This document shows positions 10,427 to 20,626 of a stretch of 35,711 bases of DNA, one piece after another. The DNA is taken from contig JANTQF010000358.1 of the NCBI GenBank assembly GCA_032988165.1, forward strand, positions 1 to 35,711, given 5' to 3'. Source of the stretch: Emmonsiellopsis sp. PD_33 (lineage: Eukaryota > Ascomycota > Eurotiomycetes > Onygenales > Ajellomycetaceae). Each line of letters starts with the position of its first letter. The first letter of the stretch is position 1. The position numbers and the translations under genes were made by a program. Below the pieces are notes generated by a model. It was given only the letters and a program-made list of their open reading frames with translations, was not told the DNA's origin and searched no databases.

Positions 10427-12265
10427 CTAGTGAGCCAGGCCCTCCTTGTCCTTTTGCTCCATCAGCTTGATATATCTCTTCGCAGTCCACTCACGCATAG
10501 ACTTGCCCTTCCAAACAAATAGAAGGAAGGATAGATTCGTAACTAGGCATATCATAGCCATAGCGATCGATGTGTTCTGAAGTCCACTGTTGTTGATCCA
10601 TGGCCTAAAACGATGCTTTGGTCAGTCATGTTATATAACCTTATTAAATGCCCCCTGATTTGAGAGGCGGAAACAACATACTGGCTAGCAAATGTAAAGC
10701 CGCAACCGATAAGGTTTCTCGTGAAGAGGATGAGCACCAAGCTTTCCGAGGCAATACGTGGATAGCAATCCACCGCATATGTGAGCGCAATAGCTCCACC
10801 GCTCCCGATGCCAAACGCGATGAAGACCATCCCAAACCCCGCTGGTAGTATCCACATTACCCCGTTCAAAGCTCCCAGGCCATACATCAGAAGCCCAGCT
10901 GTGTTGATGAATGCGGGAACCGCCATGGTCCAGAGTCTAAATTCGGGCTCTAGAATACCCTTGTTCCGTCGGGAGAGGAAGAGGATGCACCAGTCAGATA
11001 CATAGCCACCCCAAAGCATCCCTAGCATGCCGCCGATGAAGGAGGAGAAGTTGATATTGCCAACGTTAGACACGCTAAAGTTGTATGGGGAGTTGCCGAA
11101 GAGGTTGGATTGGGTGACGTTGAGGAGCGATAGCCACATGATCTGCACGCCGTAGACGATTCCTGCCCATAGTACTGCGGGATATGTGAGGAGTATGAAG
11201 GGGCTGACGGCCACAAGCCATAAGGGACGAGGATCGCTGTGCTCTGTGTTGTAGATTCCCATGCGTTGCCAGTAGGTTTTTGGAGCTGGTACAGTAGAAT
11301 CTTCAGACGTATTCCCGCTGCCACCTGAGGATACTACTGAGCCGGGCTTGGTACTTTCTGACTGTTTCTCCTCATCTAGACTTCGCATCATTGTTTCTCC
11401 TGAAATCGCTGAGGATGGGGGTGCTCTGCGGAAGGTAGACTCTTCCATTGTGAAGAATTGGAGAATGAAAAGGATTCCAAAGAAAATGATAAGATAGTAA
11501 AAGCACCAGCGCCAGCTTTGCGAGTCGGCAATGTGACCAGACGCAACGGGTCCTAGATATGAGCCGGCATATATAGTGAACACATACAGACTCAGTCTGG
11601 TGCCTTTTTCGTGCGTAAAGAAGATATCGGTCGTTGTAATCTGAACCAAGGAGTCCACCGGTGCTGCACCGAGTCCCGTAAGGATATTTACGCCGTAAAA
11701 CATCCGCACGTTTGTCTGGAAGGCTCCCAAAATGCAGCCAGCAACATTAAGCAGCGAGCCGGCCATGTACACAGGCCGTCTACCAATCTTCATGGCAATT
11801 GGCTGCAAGAAGGCGCAGCCGAGGCCGAGGAACAAGTAGCATAACGCTGAAGCTACGCTGAGGTCAAAGAATGTGGTGTTTAGATCGACGACAAGTTGAC
11901 CCTAGATTGTGTCAACCGGGCATCGACTTGTCGTGCATCACGAGCTGCAAACTTACCCAGACGGGGCCTACCCAACAGACGCTAACAGCAGCTATAAACC
12001 CCCATATCCATAGGAGCCAAAAATGATATTCCTTGCGGAGTTTGCTCCAGTTGAGGGGATCGTTTGGGTCGTTTGAGGGCTGGGGTACGAGAACGATATC
12101 GGATTTCCCGCCATGCTGGTGCTTTACATCCATTGTTCCCTCCACTGCTCGCAGTTAGAATTGCAGCTCAGGATAAACAGCTTTCAAAAAGTCTAGTGAC
12201 TCACAATCGACAATGCGTACGGTTCCGGGGACCATCTTTACCCCCTCGATCGTATCGAAATCCAT
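10427..12265 (-). CDS. MFS transporter, Hol1-like (DHA1 type)
   Basis: Exons 12265-12205, 12144-11957, 11901-10682 and 10604-10427 join to 1647 bases (548 aa). The N-terminal tail (MDFDTIEGVKMVPGTVRIVD, then EGTMDVKHQHGGKSDI and DPNDPLNWSK) is the hallmark of a large fungal MFS group related to yeast Hol1, which carries cations, histidinol and polyamines. Motif A-like GRRPVYMAG follows TM2. A Ser/Glu-rich central loop (about residues 230-265) splits the two six-helix halves. It would act in the plasma or a vacuolar membrane as a proton-coupled importer or exporter, and the substrate is not readable. The last intron uses GTATGT at 10681, giving FASQPWINNSG across the join. The gene converges with the Dabb gene, and its upstream region faces the Zn2Cys6 regulator 2.4 kb away. 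Confidence 0.88.
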
Positions 12266-12373
12266 GTTGATAAGCAGCAACTTCGCAAGGGTTCTTGATA
12301 TTTCTGGCTAATCGCGGGCGTGGGGGGTTGCTTGACCGCTAGGGGGAGTGATAACTCGACGGTGGAATGCTGT

Positions 12374-12381
12374 GTTATATA
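12374..12381 (-). promoter_or_regulatory. TATA-like element of Hol1-like MFS gene
   Basis: On the minus strand this reads TATATAAC, about 110 bases upstream of the ATG at 12265. Spacing fits a core promoter. Confidence 0.45.
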
Positions 12382-13065
12382 GTAAGAAGCACATATCTGG
12401 GGTCGTACAAATTTCAGCCCCGACGATGGGAACGGGCCATTTATAGGAACCAATGGACCGTCTTCACCAAACATTGGTGAGGATAACGAGCGGGAGCTGC
12501 AGCGTATCAGCGTCGGGGATATACTCGGCATAAAGGTCCTGGGTGTTCAGCCATAGAATCAGGCCAATCAACGAGGCGAAAATGAGCAAATGTAGCTGAT
12601 AGTATATCAGCTAAATGGATGACGGACTTCTTTCAAGCAGGATTGTTAGTTCAAAAAGTGCTTAGGTTTGAGCTTTTAGTACCGCTTCCCCTCATATCGC
12701 GGAGTCGTGGAGCTCTCTCCATAGCCGAGAAATGGCAGGCTTGGCTCAGCGAAGCGGGCAGATATGTATCGTCGATAACAAAATTAGTTAGTTAAGTTGC
12801 GGCTAGGGACCGGGGGGTGGGTATCATTGTTATCTGCGGAGCTTGTCGGTTAGGTCGAAAGGGGGGTAAATCCCGGAGAATATCAGAATGCGTGGTTCGA
12901 AGGATGTGTAATTAAGCCTTTAGGGCGCATTGAACACTAGACCAGCGCTGTGGTGGAGGGCTCTGCGTATTCGCACGACACGGCTCCTTACATCCACGGT
13001 GTGGTAGTATGTACTAACCATAGCGAATGTCCACGGCAGTTTGTCAATATATGATACTCAGTTGA

Positions 13066-13447
13066 GCCGAACATGCCCGAGTTCGAAAGGGAAATGAAAT
13101 CCGCAGTCGCCTATGCAAGGACCAAGCCAAACCATTGCAGCAGGCTATTTGGAACGACCAGGCAGAGGAGCGGGATAAGTTACTGACCCGCCATTCCGCC
13201 CAAAGCACATTGCTATAACTAGGAGAACTGTTTCCAGAATGCGGCTGAAGCATCAACAGTCGCCCTGCCCAACGCCCAACAACGTCTGGTCTGCGATGCA
13301 CCAGAATAAACAGACTGGCAGGAGGCGGAAGAGTCAGCGCTTAGTTAAGCCAGGGCCCGAGAACCCAAATCCGACGCCAGCATCAGCGAATGGATGGACA
13401 ACGCTGACGGGAAACAGGCCAAAGAACATCGCACTTCCACAAACTGA
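13066..13447 (+). pseudogene. degraded coding patch, unrecognised
   Basis: Frame 13066-13218 is free of stops for 50 codons and reads as a charged helical protein (for example DQAKPLQQAIWNDQAEERD). A second frame, 13235-13447, reads on with similar character (TDWQEAEESALS; ISEWMDNADGKQAKEH) but is cut by TAA at 13307 and 13346. Both could come from CAA by a single C-to-T change in CpA context, the pattern left by repeat-induced point mutation. No ATG-led gene, terminal repeats or known domain was recognised. It may be a relic of a mobile element or a decayed gene. It could also be chance. Confidence 0.35.
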
Positions 13448-14653
13448 TGGCTGGACTGCTATCTATATGTTGGATGTTGTTATTATCGTTGACCTTGCTA
13501 GGACTCCCAGACATCGCGCCAACCAACCTGTCTCTTGTTGATATCCACCCACATGCAGACGTATCCTTCGTCTGCGACATCCTCGTCTGACGCGCCACAA
13601 TAACGTTCAGGACATGGGCCATTCCACCAGTGATCTCAGTTAGCCTCCTGTTTGGGCGAACGCCAATTCTTGCTCTGGTCCTACTAATCATCTTTGAAGG
13701 CCGGTATCCTTATGTCGCTGGGTTGGAGGGAGCGTTCGACTTGCCTTGTTGACCGGATTGAGGATATAATAATAAAATATTGCAGTCCTCACAGCGCACT
13801 GGCCCACCAGGCTCTGCCATTAATAAAGAGAATCGTTGATTGTCGGGACGTTTGAAGGCGACGGCCCTAAATACGAACTAAGTGCGACGGCCCCTCATTC
13901 GCATTTACTGCAATTTTCATCACCTTGTCAAAACGCCAGGCAAGAACCATCTTTTTTTGCGGCCCTCTGGCTTGTTTCGAAAACATCCAACGGTATCCAA
14001 GACCAACTCACCGCCGGACAGAAAGAGATCGCTATTAAAGCCACTGCAAGGCGTGCCTGACGCCGAGCATCGCGACTGTCGTGCCCGCCCACTTCGACGC
14101 TGTCCTTCCGGCCTCCCCGTTTTGCGCGATCGCTAACCAGACGACCCTCCTGCAAAATTTGCCGATAAGGCTGAACGGATTTCAGCTGCTGCTAGGAATC
14201 CTCGCTCAAGCCCGACGCCCATAAGCTCTTACATAAATCGGATTTCTCCACGGTCATTGGTGGATACTGTTGCGGCCTGAGGATCCTGAATTTCGAAAAT
14301 TCCTTGCTTTTGATCGGGATGATGCTTCAGGTTTGTTTTCACTTTGATTGATGCTCCTATTCTTCACATCTGTTCCGCAGCCTGTCACGCCTATTCGCAA
14401 TATAATTTTGAAACAGACTTCGTTTATGTTTGCCTTCTTTGACCCGAAGTTTGGCTGCCCCTCGATGCTTTTCCCGCTTGTCATCCAGCCCGACCATGCA
14501 TGCATACGCAAATTCCCGCACACTATTGTGATTCTACCAGCAGCAAATCTTCTTTTCGAAAAACTCCCTCCCTAGGGACATAAATGCGATGCTGGTGCTC
14601 TCTGAGTGCGGAGCTAGCTGACAATGTTATTCTAGTTGATATGACTTTTGGCA

Positions 14654-16682
14654 ATGACTTCCCCTTCGCACGGTTTGGATACCCCGCTTCTCAAGGTTAG
14701 TCGTCCTGTGGCAGCATGCTCTAGGTGCCGGACGGCCAAAATCAAATGCGATGGCAAACTTCCTGCCTGTTCTGCTTGTGAGCGCGCTGGCAAAGCATCC
14801 ACTTGCCCAGGACCCGCCGACGAATTTGCCAAAGGAAAAGAACGAAGCTATGTTGCATCCCTCGAAGGCCAATGCGAACGGCTAGAGAAAAAGATTGCCG
14901 AAGCGAAACGTCGTCGACAAAAAGGAAGTTTGATCGGAGACGCCGCTTCGTATATCGACAGTCTTAAACCGGTGTCCCTGCCGGGTGGCGAGAAAGGTCA
15001 TCGCAAAGAAACATCCGATATTGATGATCTAGTGGGAGACTTTGGGTTCCTGTTAGTTCCCCACAGCCACGGGGTCGCATCTTGGGTCTGCTGCTCACAT
15101 ATAGATCAGATCAGTCAATGCCACCTCGAGAGATTTTTATGGCATTACATCCTCAACATCCTTCGCTGGCCTTCTCCTAACGGTAGCTGTGGCAAAGGAA
15201 CTACCAGACCCAGGCGCAAATACAACACTCCCCCCACGTTCCGAAGCAACCACGATCATTCAGCACTATTTCGATAATGTCTATATCCTCCTACCGTTTT
15301 TCATAGAAACCAGCTTTTGGACCTCCTTTGATGCGGTATATCAGGATGGAGGCCGTTTTGCTAAAACCTTCGACTATTGGATTGTACATATGGTACTTGG
15401 GATATCCAGCGCCATATCCTCGCGTACTCAAGTAGCACAGCGTCATGTTGTAGCCGCACTGAAGTACGCAGAAGATGTGCTTCATCCAGGATCGATCATC
15501 GGTATCCAAGCCATCCTTCTACTGGCACAGTACTCGATGGTTGATCCAGAACATTTTAGAACTTGGTTTCTGGTCGGAAGCGCTGCTCGAGTCGTATCAG
15601 ACCTTGGCATCCACCAAGAACAGCTCTCTGAAGTACACATTGATAAAATAACTCTAGATCTTCGCCGAAGGGTCTTCTATTGTGTCTACTCTTTAGATAG
15701 GTTAGTAACCAACCCCGATTTGCTCAGCTTTGAACACTAATGATATTATCAATCTAGATGCCTTAGCATCGCAACCGGGCAATCTTTTTCATTCACAGAC
15801 GACTCAGTCAACGTGCCCCTTCCGGTTCTCCCATCCCGACCAGCCGATGCCCTGTCCAACTGGCGAACCCCTCTATTCTCCAATAGCATTGAGCCCGCTA
15901 TCTATCTATTCAAAATTCGCGGTATTCAGTCCCGAGCCTACCAAATAAACTTTTTCAGCGGCCATAACCCTTCCCCAGACCCATCGTCATACGTTTGGAA
16001 CCTCTGCGCTGAAGCGCAAAATTGGTTCAACGCGATTCCCAGAACAACCCCAGCCCACCTCACAATATTTTATCAGCTCGAACTTTTTTATACCTCCGCT
16101 CTCGTCCTCACGCCCTCACATCACATCCCTACAGCTGGCCCGCTCCAACGCATCATCCTGTTCGAGTACGCGATAAAATTCGTCTCCAAAACCCACCAAA
16201 TCGTAAAAGCCGCCAGCTGGCCATTATTCTTCTCCTACCTTGACATCCAACGAGTATACTGCGTTGCCAGCAAATTCATCGATGCGCTTTGCGACTCATA
16301 CGATGAGATCCTTAGTGATAGGGTGCCTGAACCGCCCGCTCCCATACCGCTCGGCACCCATCAGCCTCCATATATCTCTACAACTGAGCGGATTGATTCT
16401 GTTGGCCGCGCTCTGAAATGTCTATCCGATATCCGGATGATTTTCCAATATGCCTATACGAGGTGGTCGATGCGCAGCTTACTGGATAATTTTAACCGTG
16501 CGTCTGTCCAACTGGAGAAACGGCTGATGCAGACCCAGAAGCGACAGCAACAGCAATTGCACCAGCAACATGCCCAACAAACCAATTCCCTTCCGGTTGA
16601 GCCATCGGCATATATTGCACGTCCCATGCAGTCGCAACCACAACCGCAACAGCAACAACAGTATATTCCCCAGCGACAGTAG
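14654..16682 (+). CDS. Zn2Cys6 fungal transcription factor
   Basis: Exons 14654-15051, 15110-15700 and 15758-16682 give 637 aa. The zinc cluster is C-x2-C-x6-C-x6-C-x2-C-x8-C (Cys 22, 25, 32, 39, 42, 51), followed by a basic linker and a coiled-coil stretch (about 70-100) for dimerisation. The second exon joins as DFGFLSVNATSRDF and leads into the fungal-specific TF middle domain (about 170-450, with HYFDNVYILLPFF and the LDRCLSIATGQ join). The acceptor at 15109 was chosen because it alone keeps this frame. The C-terminus is Gln-rich and stops at TAG 16680-16682. Such factors bind CGG-containing sites in the nucleus. Targets are unknown, but the neighbouring MFS and amine oxidase are candidates. 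ATG 14654 is used because the 14641 ATG is out of frame. Confidence 0.88.
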
Positions 16683-16751
16683 CAGCAGCAACAGCAGAGA
16701 CAGCCTCCTGTTTCTAACACGCATGTGATGAACGGATATCGGGGTGCCTGA
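16540..16751 (+). repeat. CAG/CAA glutamine-coding tract with in-frame TAG
   Basis: CAA/CAG codons are dense from 16540 and run on past the TAG at 16680 as CAG CAG CAA CAG CAG. The frame then stays open for 22 codons, through QPPVSNTHVMNGYRGA, to a TGA at 16749-16751. Antisense frames here (poly-Leu or poly-Cys) are artefacts of the repeat. Confidence 0.75.
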
Positions 16752-17929
16752 AGAGTCGCATATATTGGACATATGCAGGGAATAGACAGGAGTATTTTCA
16801 ACGTACAACACCAACCAAAAAAAAATCTATCACTCTACTAGTTTCCCTCCAAATTTCTCCTTGCCTTTGGTCTCTGGCTTTCTAATCTTTAATAACTATT
16901 TCCTGCTTCACATGTGTCCATCTATCTATCCATATATCCCTCTCCCATATCCCATATCCCATCTCCCTTCTCATCTCCATACTTGTCTGTTTCATCCCTC
17001 ACCTTCCAAATCCAGCTCGAGCTCAAAGGGTCATATCCCAAAATTGTTATATATACCAGGCTTTAATTTGATTATACTTTCTTCCTCTTCGTCCCTCTGA
17101 GTCTGAAACTCATTTGTTTCTTCATTCCTCCCTCTATCCTCCCCTCCCCCCTCCCGTTCCCCAATTAACGTTCTTCTACGTTCTTCTACGTCCTTCAATA
17201 TCTGCCTATCTCTACCAATCTACATGTGATACGCATAATATCCCATTCGGGCCTTTTAGGTACCTACTCCGCGTTATTTCGACCTTATTATCATTATCAT
17301 TATCATTATTTAAATTGCCTCTTTCCATTAAACTCAAGAAGCATACCAGGGACAAGGTAGATGCTACTTATATAACTTTTGCTTTTCGTTTGATATCTCT
17401 TTGCATCAATGCATTTATTTGTTATATCTAAAACTGAAATGAAGTAAAAATGTTATCTATATATACATATGCCAGATTTCTCCGTACCAGTTCATGTAAG
17501 ATTCTTTTACTCCTGTTACTGTATTTCTCTTGACGGTACCAGTGGATATTTTGCCGGGACGCTTGACAGTTGGGACCGACCTATTTATTCGTAGAGTCAG
17601 TAAAAGTTGGATTGGATAGATGAAATGCGCAAAAATACCTTTAGCAGATTTCCTCTCTTACCCCCTCTCCTGTCTCGCATTGCTTGGATACCGAAATTCG
17701 GTGAAAACAGATACCCGGCTTCGGCCGTCCGTCCCGGGTTGCTTGGTGGAAGCTGGTTTGTATCGACAAGGTAGGTACTCGCTGTATTCACTCTCTGTCA
17801 AAAATTTCGGAAAGCTTGACATCCATTCATCCGCCCTGTAACGGCTAAGGTACCCTGTGAGTCGTACGCTGTAGTAGTAGTTTTAAGGGAACAGTACCCG
17901 TTGAAAAACCCAATAAAGTTATACTTAAT
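16752..17929. other. intergenic, pyrimidine-rich with microsatellites
   Basis: No gene is seen. The left half is CT-rich (likely the 3' UTR of the regulator), with a doubled 10-base unit ACGTTCTTCT at 17168-17187 and TTATCA units at 17285-17310. The right part leads to the 3' end of the leftward gene ending at 17930. Confidence 0.6.
17285..17310 (+). repeat. TTATCA hexanucleotide repeat
   Basis: Four near-perfect copies of a six-base unit lie in a gene-free, AT/CT-rich stretch. No function is implied. Confidence 0.8.
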
Positions 17930-18456
17930 CTAGCCTTTGGTGGAGTAAGTGCAATTAAACCCATCGAAGACCAGCCTGGGGCATTGGACTGTATTTCTGA
18001 GCGTAAGAATGCTCTTTCTAACATCATCATCGAGCCCAACATTGCCTCCCCCCTTGGCAAAGTGACTGAACTGCCAGACTGCCTCAAACTGTCTGGCATC
18101 GAGGGTATCGCTGCCATAATGAGGATAGTAGGCTGTAACAACGGGGTCTGGAAGATCTCTGGATTTTTCAGCAGAGAATCCTGGCCGGCTTCCGATACCA
18201 ACGAAATATTCACGAAAGGGGACGCCGCCGTGTGGTGCAGGTAGTGGATTGAATATGCGAAATATGTTTCGAGGAAAATACGGAGTGAGATAGAGGGCGA
18301 AACATGCTGGTGATCGCTTATCTCTCCTCGAGGTCGGAATATGGTCCAGCCAGGCGATGTAGATTAACTTGGATGCACTGTTGTGTCTGGATTGGTGGTG
18401 ATGGATGATACATCGCCATGATATTGGCGCGCGTATGGGCCGATGGAGAACCAGAC
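17930..18456 (-). CDS. unrecognised spliced gene, 3' part (5' end unresolved)
   Basis: This frame on the minus strand has no ATG and so is easy to miss, yet it reads like a globular protein. Exon 18456-18369 (opening VWFSIGPYARQYHGD) joins over a 62-base intron (18307-18368, GTTAAT donor, CACCAG acceptor, phase 1) to exon 18306-17930. The join runs in frame through LTPYFPRNIFRIFNPLPAPH, REYFVGIGSRPGF, DARQFEAVWQFSHF and CPRLVFDGFNCTYSTKG to a TAG. That gives 154 codons rich in W, Y, F, D and G with normal wobble use. A CT-rich stretch and an acceptor-like TGTACAG lie just upstream, so a 5' exon carrying the ATG should exist beyond 18457. I could not place it. No family was recognised. A pseudogene remnant is the alternative. 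A competing frame (17845-18213) is open too but has shadow-like Leu/Ser composition. Confidence 0.5.
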
Positions 18457-19151
18457 CTGTACACGAAATATTACCTTTGTGAATTTTAGAAGATGTAGAT
18501 GAGCTGGGTCACGATGAGAAGGGAAGAATGTAGAAGGTAAGGAGAAGGCAGAGGTGGGTAGAAGAGGGAGGTTAGGAGTGAATATTCAAGGACAGGTATA
18601 TCATCTAGACCTCAAAAGGAGAGACAAAAAGGATAATATCAAAATAGTTCCGATCAACATGAGATATTGCTATATCTATTCACTTCTGGTAACCCCGCTG
18701 ATTCTGGATTCTGCAATTCGCAGATATGCCTATGTATCAGCGATATATCACATAGTGAATATAGTATGTTTTGACTGTGCAGATGCAAACTTTGAGGAAG
18801 GAAGCCATAGTATTTTTAGATGCCACTTGTTTCGATGTTTGAGTCGTGAGTCCTTCCTTCCGAAAATTGCTTGGACAAAGTTCGCTAGTAATGAAAGCTG
18901 TTTCCTGGACGGGCAAGAATGAAAAGTGTAGGCTGTTCCTGCCCGATTAGCGGCGAGCGTCGAACGCGAAGAGATGTTGATAGTGACGGAATTAATTGAA
19001 CTGAGTAGCAAACACTGGATATACACCTTTACTTTATCCCTTTTTTGCGATAGGATATTTGTATATCGATACTTCTTCATGATATCCTGGTTGACAACGT
19101 ATTAGTTTGAAGCCTCCGGTGGAAACGATCGCATCGCATCGCCGTCGAACG
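18457..19151. other. intergenic, probable 5' part of the leftward gene
   Basis: On the minus strand this stretch is CT-rich near 18490-18560. It offers one possible ATG context near 18814 (MASFLK) followed by several weak splice signals, but no unique model closes in frame. On the plus strand it is the promoter of the membrane-protein gene at 19152. The 110-aa and 122-aa frames here were judged non-coding. Confidence 0.4.
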
Positions 19152-20300
19152 ATGTTGTACTCATTGAACCGACTTTCGACATGGATTACAGGAGGCACAG
19201 TGTTCCTTTTCCTGCTGGAGTTGGGAACTTGTTTGACACCATTGAACTCGGCGCGACAACGGAGAGCCCACAGAACCACTCCCGCGCTGACTACACCAAT
19301 TCCCAATCGACAGCTATACGCCCCTCCGGAAGAGTACGCCGACTTGCCTCCTGAGTACGAACCGTGGTACGTCCCTCCGGAACCAATACACGAAGACGAC
19401 GACGACGAGGAGATGCAGTCAAATGGCGAGAAGGGAAAAGTCGTGAATGGACTTCCATACGGACATGGCCTGCGGCGTATGCTAGGTGATTTGCAAACTT
19501 GCGCGGAAGACCTGTTGCCATATTCCTCCAACGCGAATCTAGAACAGCCTGTCACGATACTCGGGTCAAAGCTGCGGTCGTGCAGGGAGGCGATCTTTTC
19601 AATGATCCGATGGGCGAAAGCCCTTCAGAGGGAAATTCATGCACCTCCAGAAGGGAATCCCAAAGTGGCGAGCAAAGCCTTCGATGATATCACACTCGGA
19701 CAGATATCAGGTAGTAAAGGAGCGTTTTTTGAAAAAAGGGCACCCCCTAGGACTGCACGTACGGAGTTAGAGAAATGCGAAACGGAATTTTGCGACAAGT
19801 GCTTTGAAGGTTCGAAACCGCCGACGGAAAAGTGCAAGATGTGTTTCCCCGCATATGACGACGCCCTCAGAAAGCATTGCATGGAGAAAATCAGGAAGAA
19901 GACGCGGGTTCTTGTTTTGGAAATAGCAACTGTGGCCGTGTTGTTTGGAATTTTCGGATTGATCTCTTATATCGGGAGGAAACGATCGCAGACTGGTGGT
20001 GAGCGCGAACCAGGCCCAGATACCAGAAGAAGAGCATATCCTCCGTGGATACAGCGAGCCGCTCGTATATTACGACCGACAAATTCCGTACCGGACGTGG
20101 AAGCAAATCCTGGGCCTGAAAGCATTGACATCTATCCCCAAACCCCCTTGCCCAACCAGCCTGAACGGGCCATCGAAGTCTCAGGGTCCCGAGTACATAG
20201 CGCAAACGTCTCCCCCACGGGCTCGGTATCCAACTTCGGCTCCATGACGCGCCGAGGGGTGAGCAGGTCGAGACCAGGAACGCCAATTTCCTGGAGATAG
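19152..20300 (+). CDS. unrecognised type I membrane protein with 2A-like motif
   Basis: A single exon encodes 382 aa. The ATG at 19152 is used because the frame upstream begins at a TTG. Visible parts in order are: a hydrophobic signal segment (residues about 12-28); a Pro/Tyr/Glu-rich stretch with PPEY at 66-69 and an acidic run at 81-87; a Kex2-like KR at 195-196 (FFEKRAPP); six cysteines at 209, 214, 217, 228, 231 and 243 with two CxxC pairs; a transmembrane helix at about 253-276 followed by RKR; and a Ser/Pro-rich cytosolic tail. In that tail residues 315-322 read DVEANPGP, identical to the core of 2A ribosome-skipping peptides. By topology the Cys module faces outside and the tail the cytosol. 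No family is recognised. It could be a cell-surface sensor or wall-associated protein, which is inference. The next gene, a lipase, is on the same strand. Confidence 0.75.
   Translation: MLYSLNRLSTWITGGTVFLFLLELGTCLTPLNSARQRRAHRTTPALTTPIPNRQLYAPPEEYADLPPEYEPWYVPPEPIHEDDDDEEMQSNGEKGKVVNGLPYGHGLRRMLGDLQTCAEDLLPYSSNANLEQPVTILGSKLRSCREAIFSMIRWAKALQREIHAPPEGNPKVASKAFDDITLGQISGSKGAFFEKRAPPRTARTELEKCETEFCDKCFEGSKPPTEKCKMCFPAYDDALRKHCMEKIRKKTRVLVLEIATVAVLFGIFGLISYIGRKRSQTGGEREPGPDTRRRAYPPWIQRAARILRPTNSVPDVEANPGPESIDIYPQTPLPNQPERAIEVSGSRVHSANVSPTGSVSNFGSMTRRGVSRSRPGTPISWR
20094..20117 (+). other. 2A-like ribosome-skipping core DVEANPGP
   Basis: Codons GAC GTG GAA GCA AAT CCT GGG CCT lie in frame in the tail of the membrane protein (residues 315-322). 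The known consensus is D-[VI]-E-x-N-P-G-P, with the break between Gly and Pro. Upstream residues (RAARILRPTNSVP) are only partly like active 2A peptides, and a Pro rather than Gly precedes the Asp. Activity is therefore unproven. Confidence 0.5.
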
Positions 20301-20626
20301 AGTTAGACAAGCACTATCCACAAATAATTTCGATCATCTCATCGACTTGGGAATAGTTGCATCTCCAGCTTCGGGTCGCTGGAAACGTTTTGACTCTTTT
20401 TTGTTGTTAGAATACTACTACTAGTATCCAAGCACAAAACTGGGCTGGTGAAACACGGGGGAGATGGAGGCCTTTTTTTTTGGTGATTTTGGAGCTAGGG
20501 AATGCGGGAATTGGGCGATTTGTATTTGTATTGTTAACGCATATGGGTTATTCGTGTTAGCATTGAATTGTTGGATATTTGTTCATGTTTTCGCTTTTGA
20601 TGTCGTCGTCCACCGAGGCTGGCAAA

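Larger units (their letters stand above)
12266..14653. other. gene-poor region between MFS and regulator
   Basis: These 2.4 kb hold the divergent promoters of the MFS gene and the Zn2Cys6 gene. No intact gene is visible. The patch 13066-13447 has coding-like composition but is broken (separate entry). A 10-base direct repeat occurs at 13858 and 13884. Listed frames such as 13383-13691 (-) and 13836-14060 (+) lack recognisable motifs. Confidence 0.55.

Noticed and set aside
12238..12531. 97-aa minus-strand frame over the start of the MFS gene
   Set aside because: It overlaps the first MFS exon in another phase and lies mainly in its 5' UTR and promoter.
13383..13691. 102-aa minus-strand frame
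   Set aside because: It lies opposite the broken coding patch. No motif, and composition is typical of a shadow.
16454..16814. Two minus-strand frames rich in Leu or Cys
   Set aside because: They are the reverse reading of the CAG/CAA glutamine tract.
18554..18922. 122-aa plus-strand frame
   Set aside because: Irregular composition, no motif, and it lies opposite the probable 5' part of the leftward gene.
18748..19080. 110-aa minus-strand frame as first exon of the 17930-18456 gene
   Set aside because: Its composition is poor and no donor/acceptor pair joins it in phase with the downstream exons.
19034..19555. 173-aa minus-strand frame
   Set aside because: It is a shadow of the membrane-protein gene. 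Its Ser/Gly runs mirror the acidic GAC/GAG stretch.
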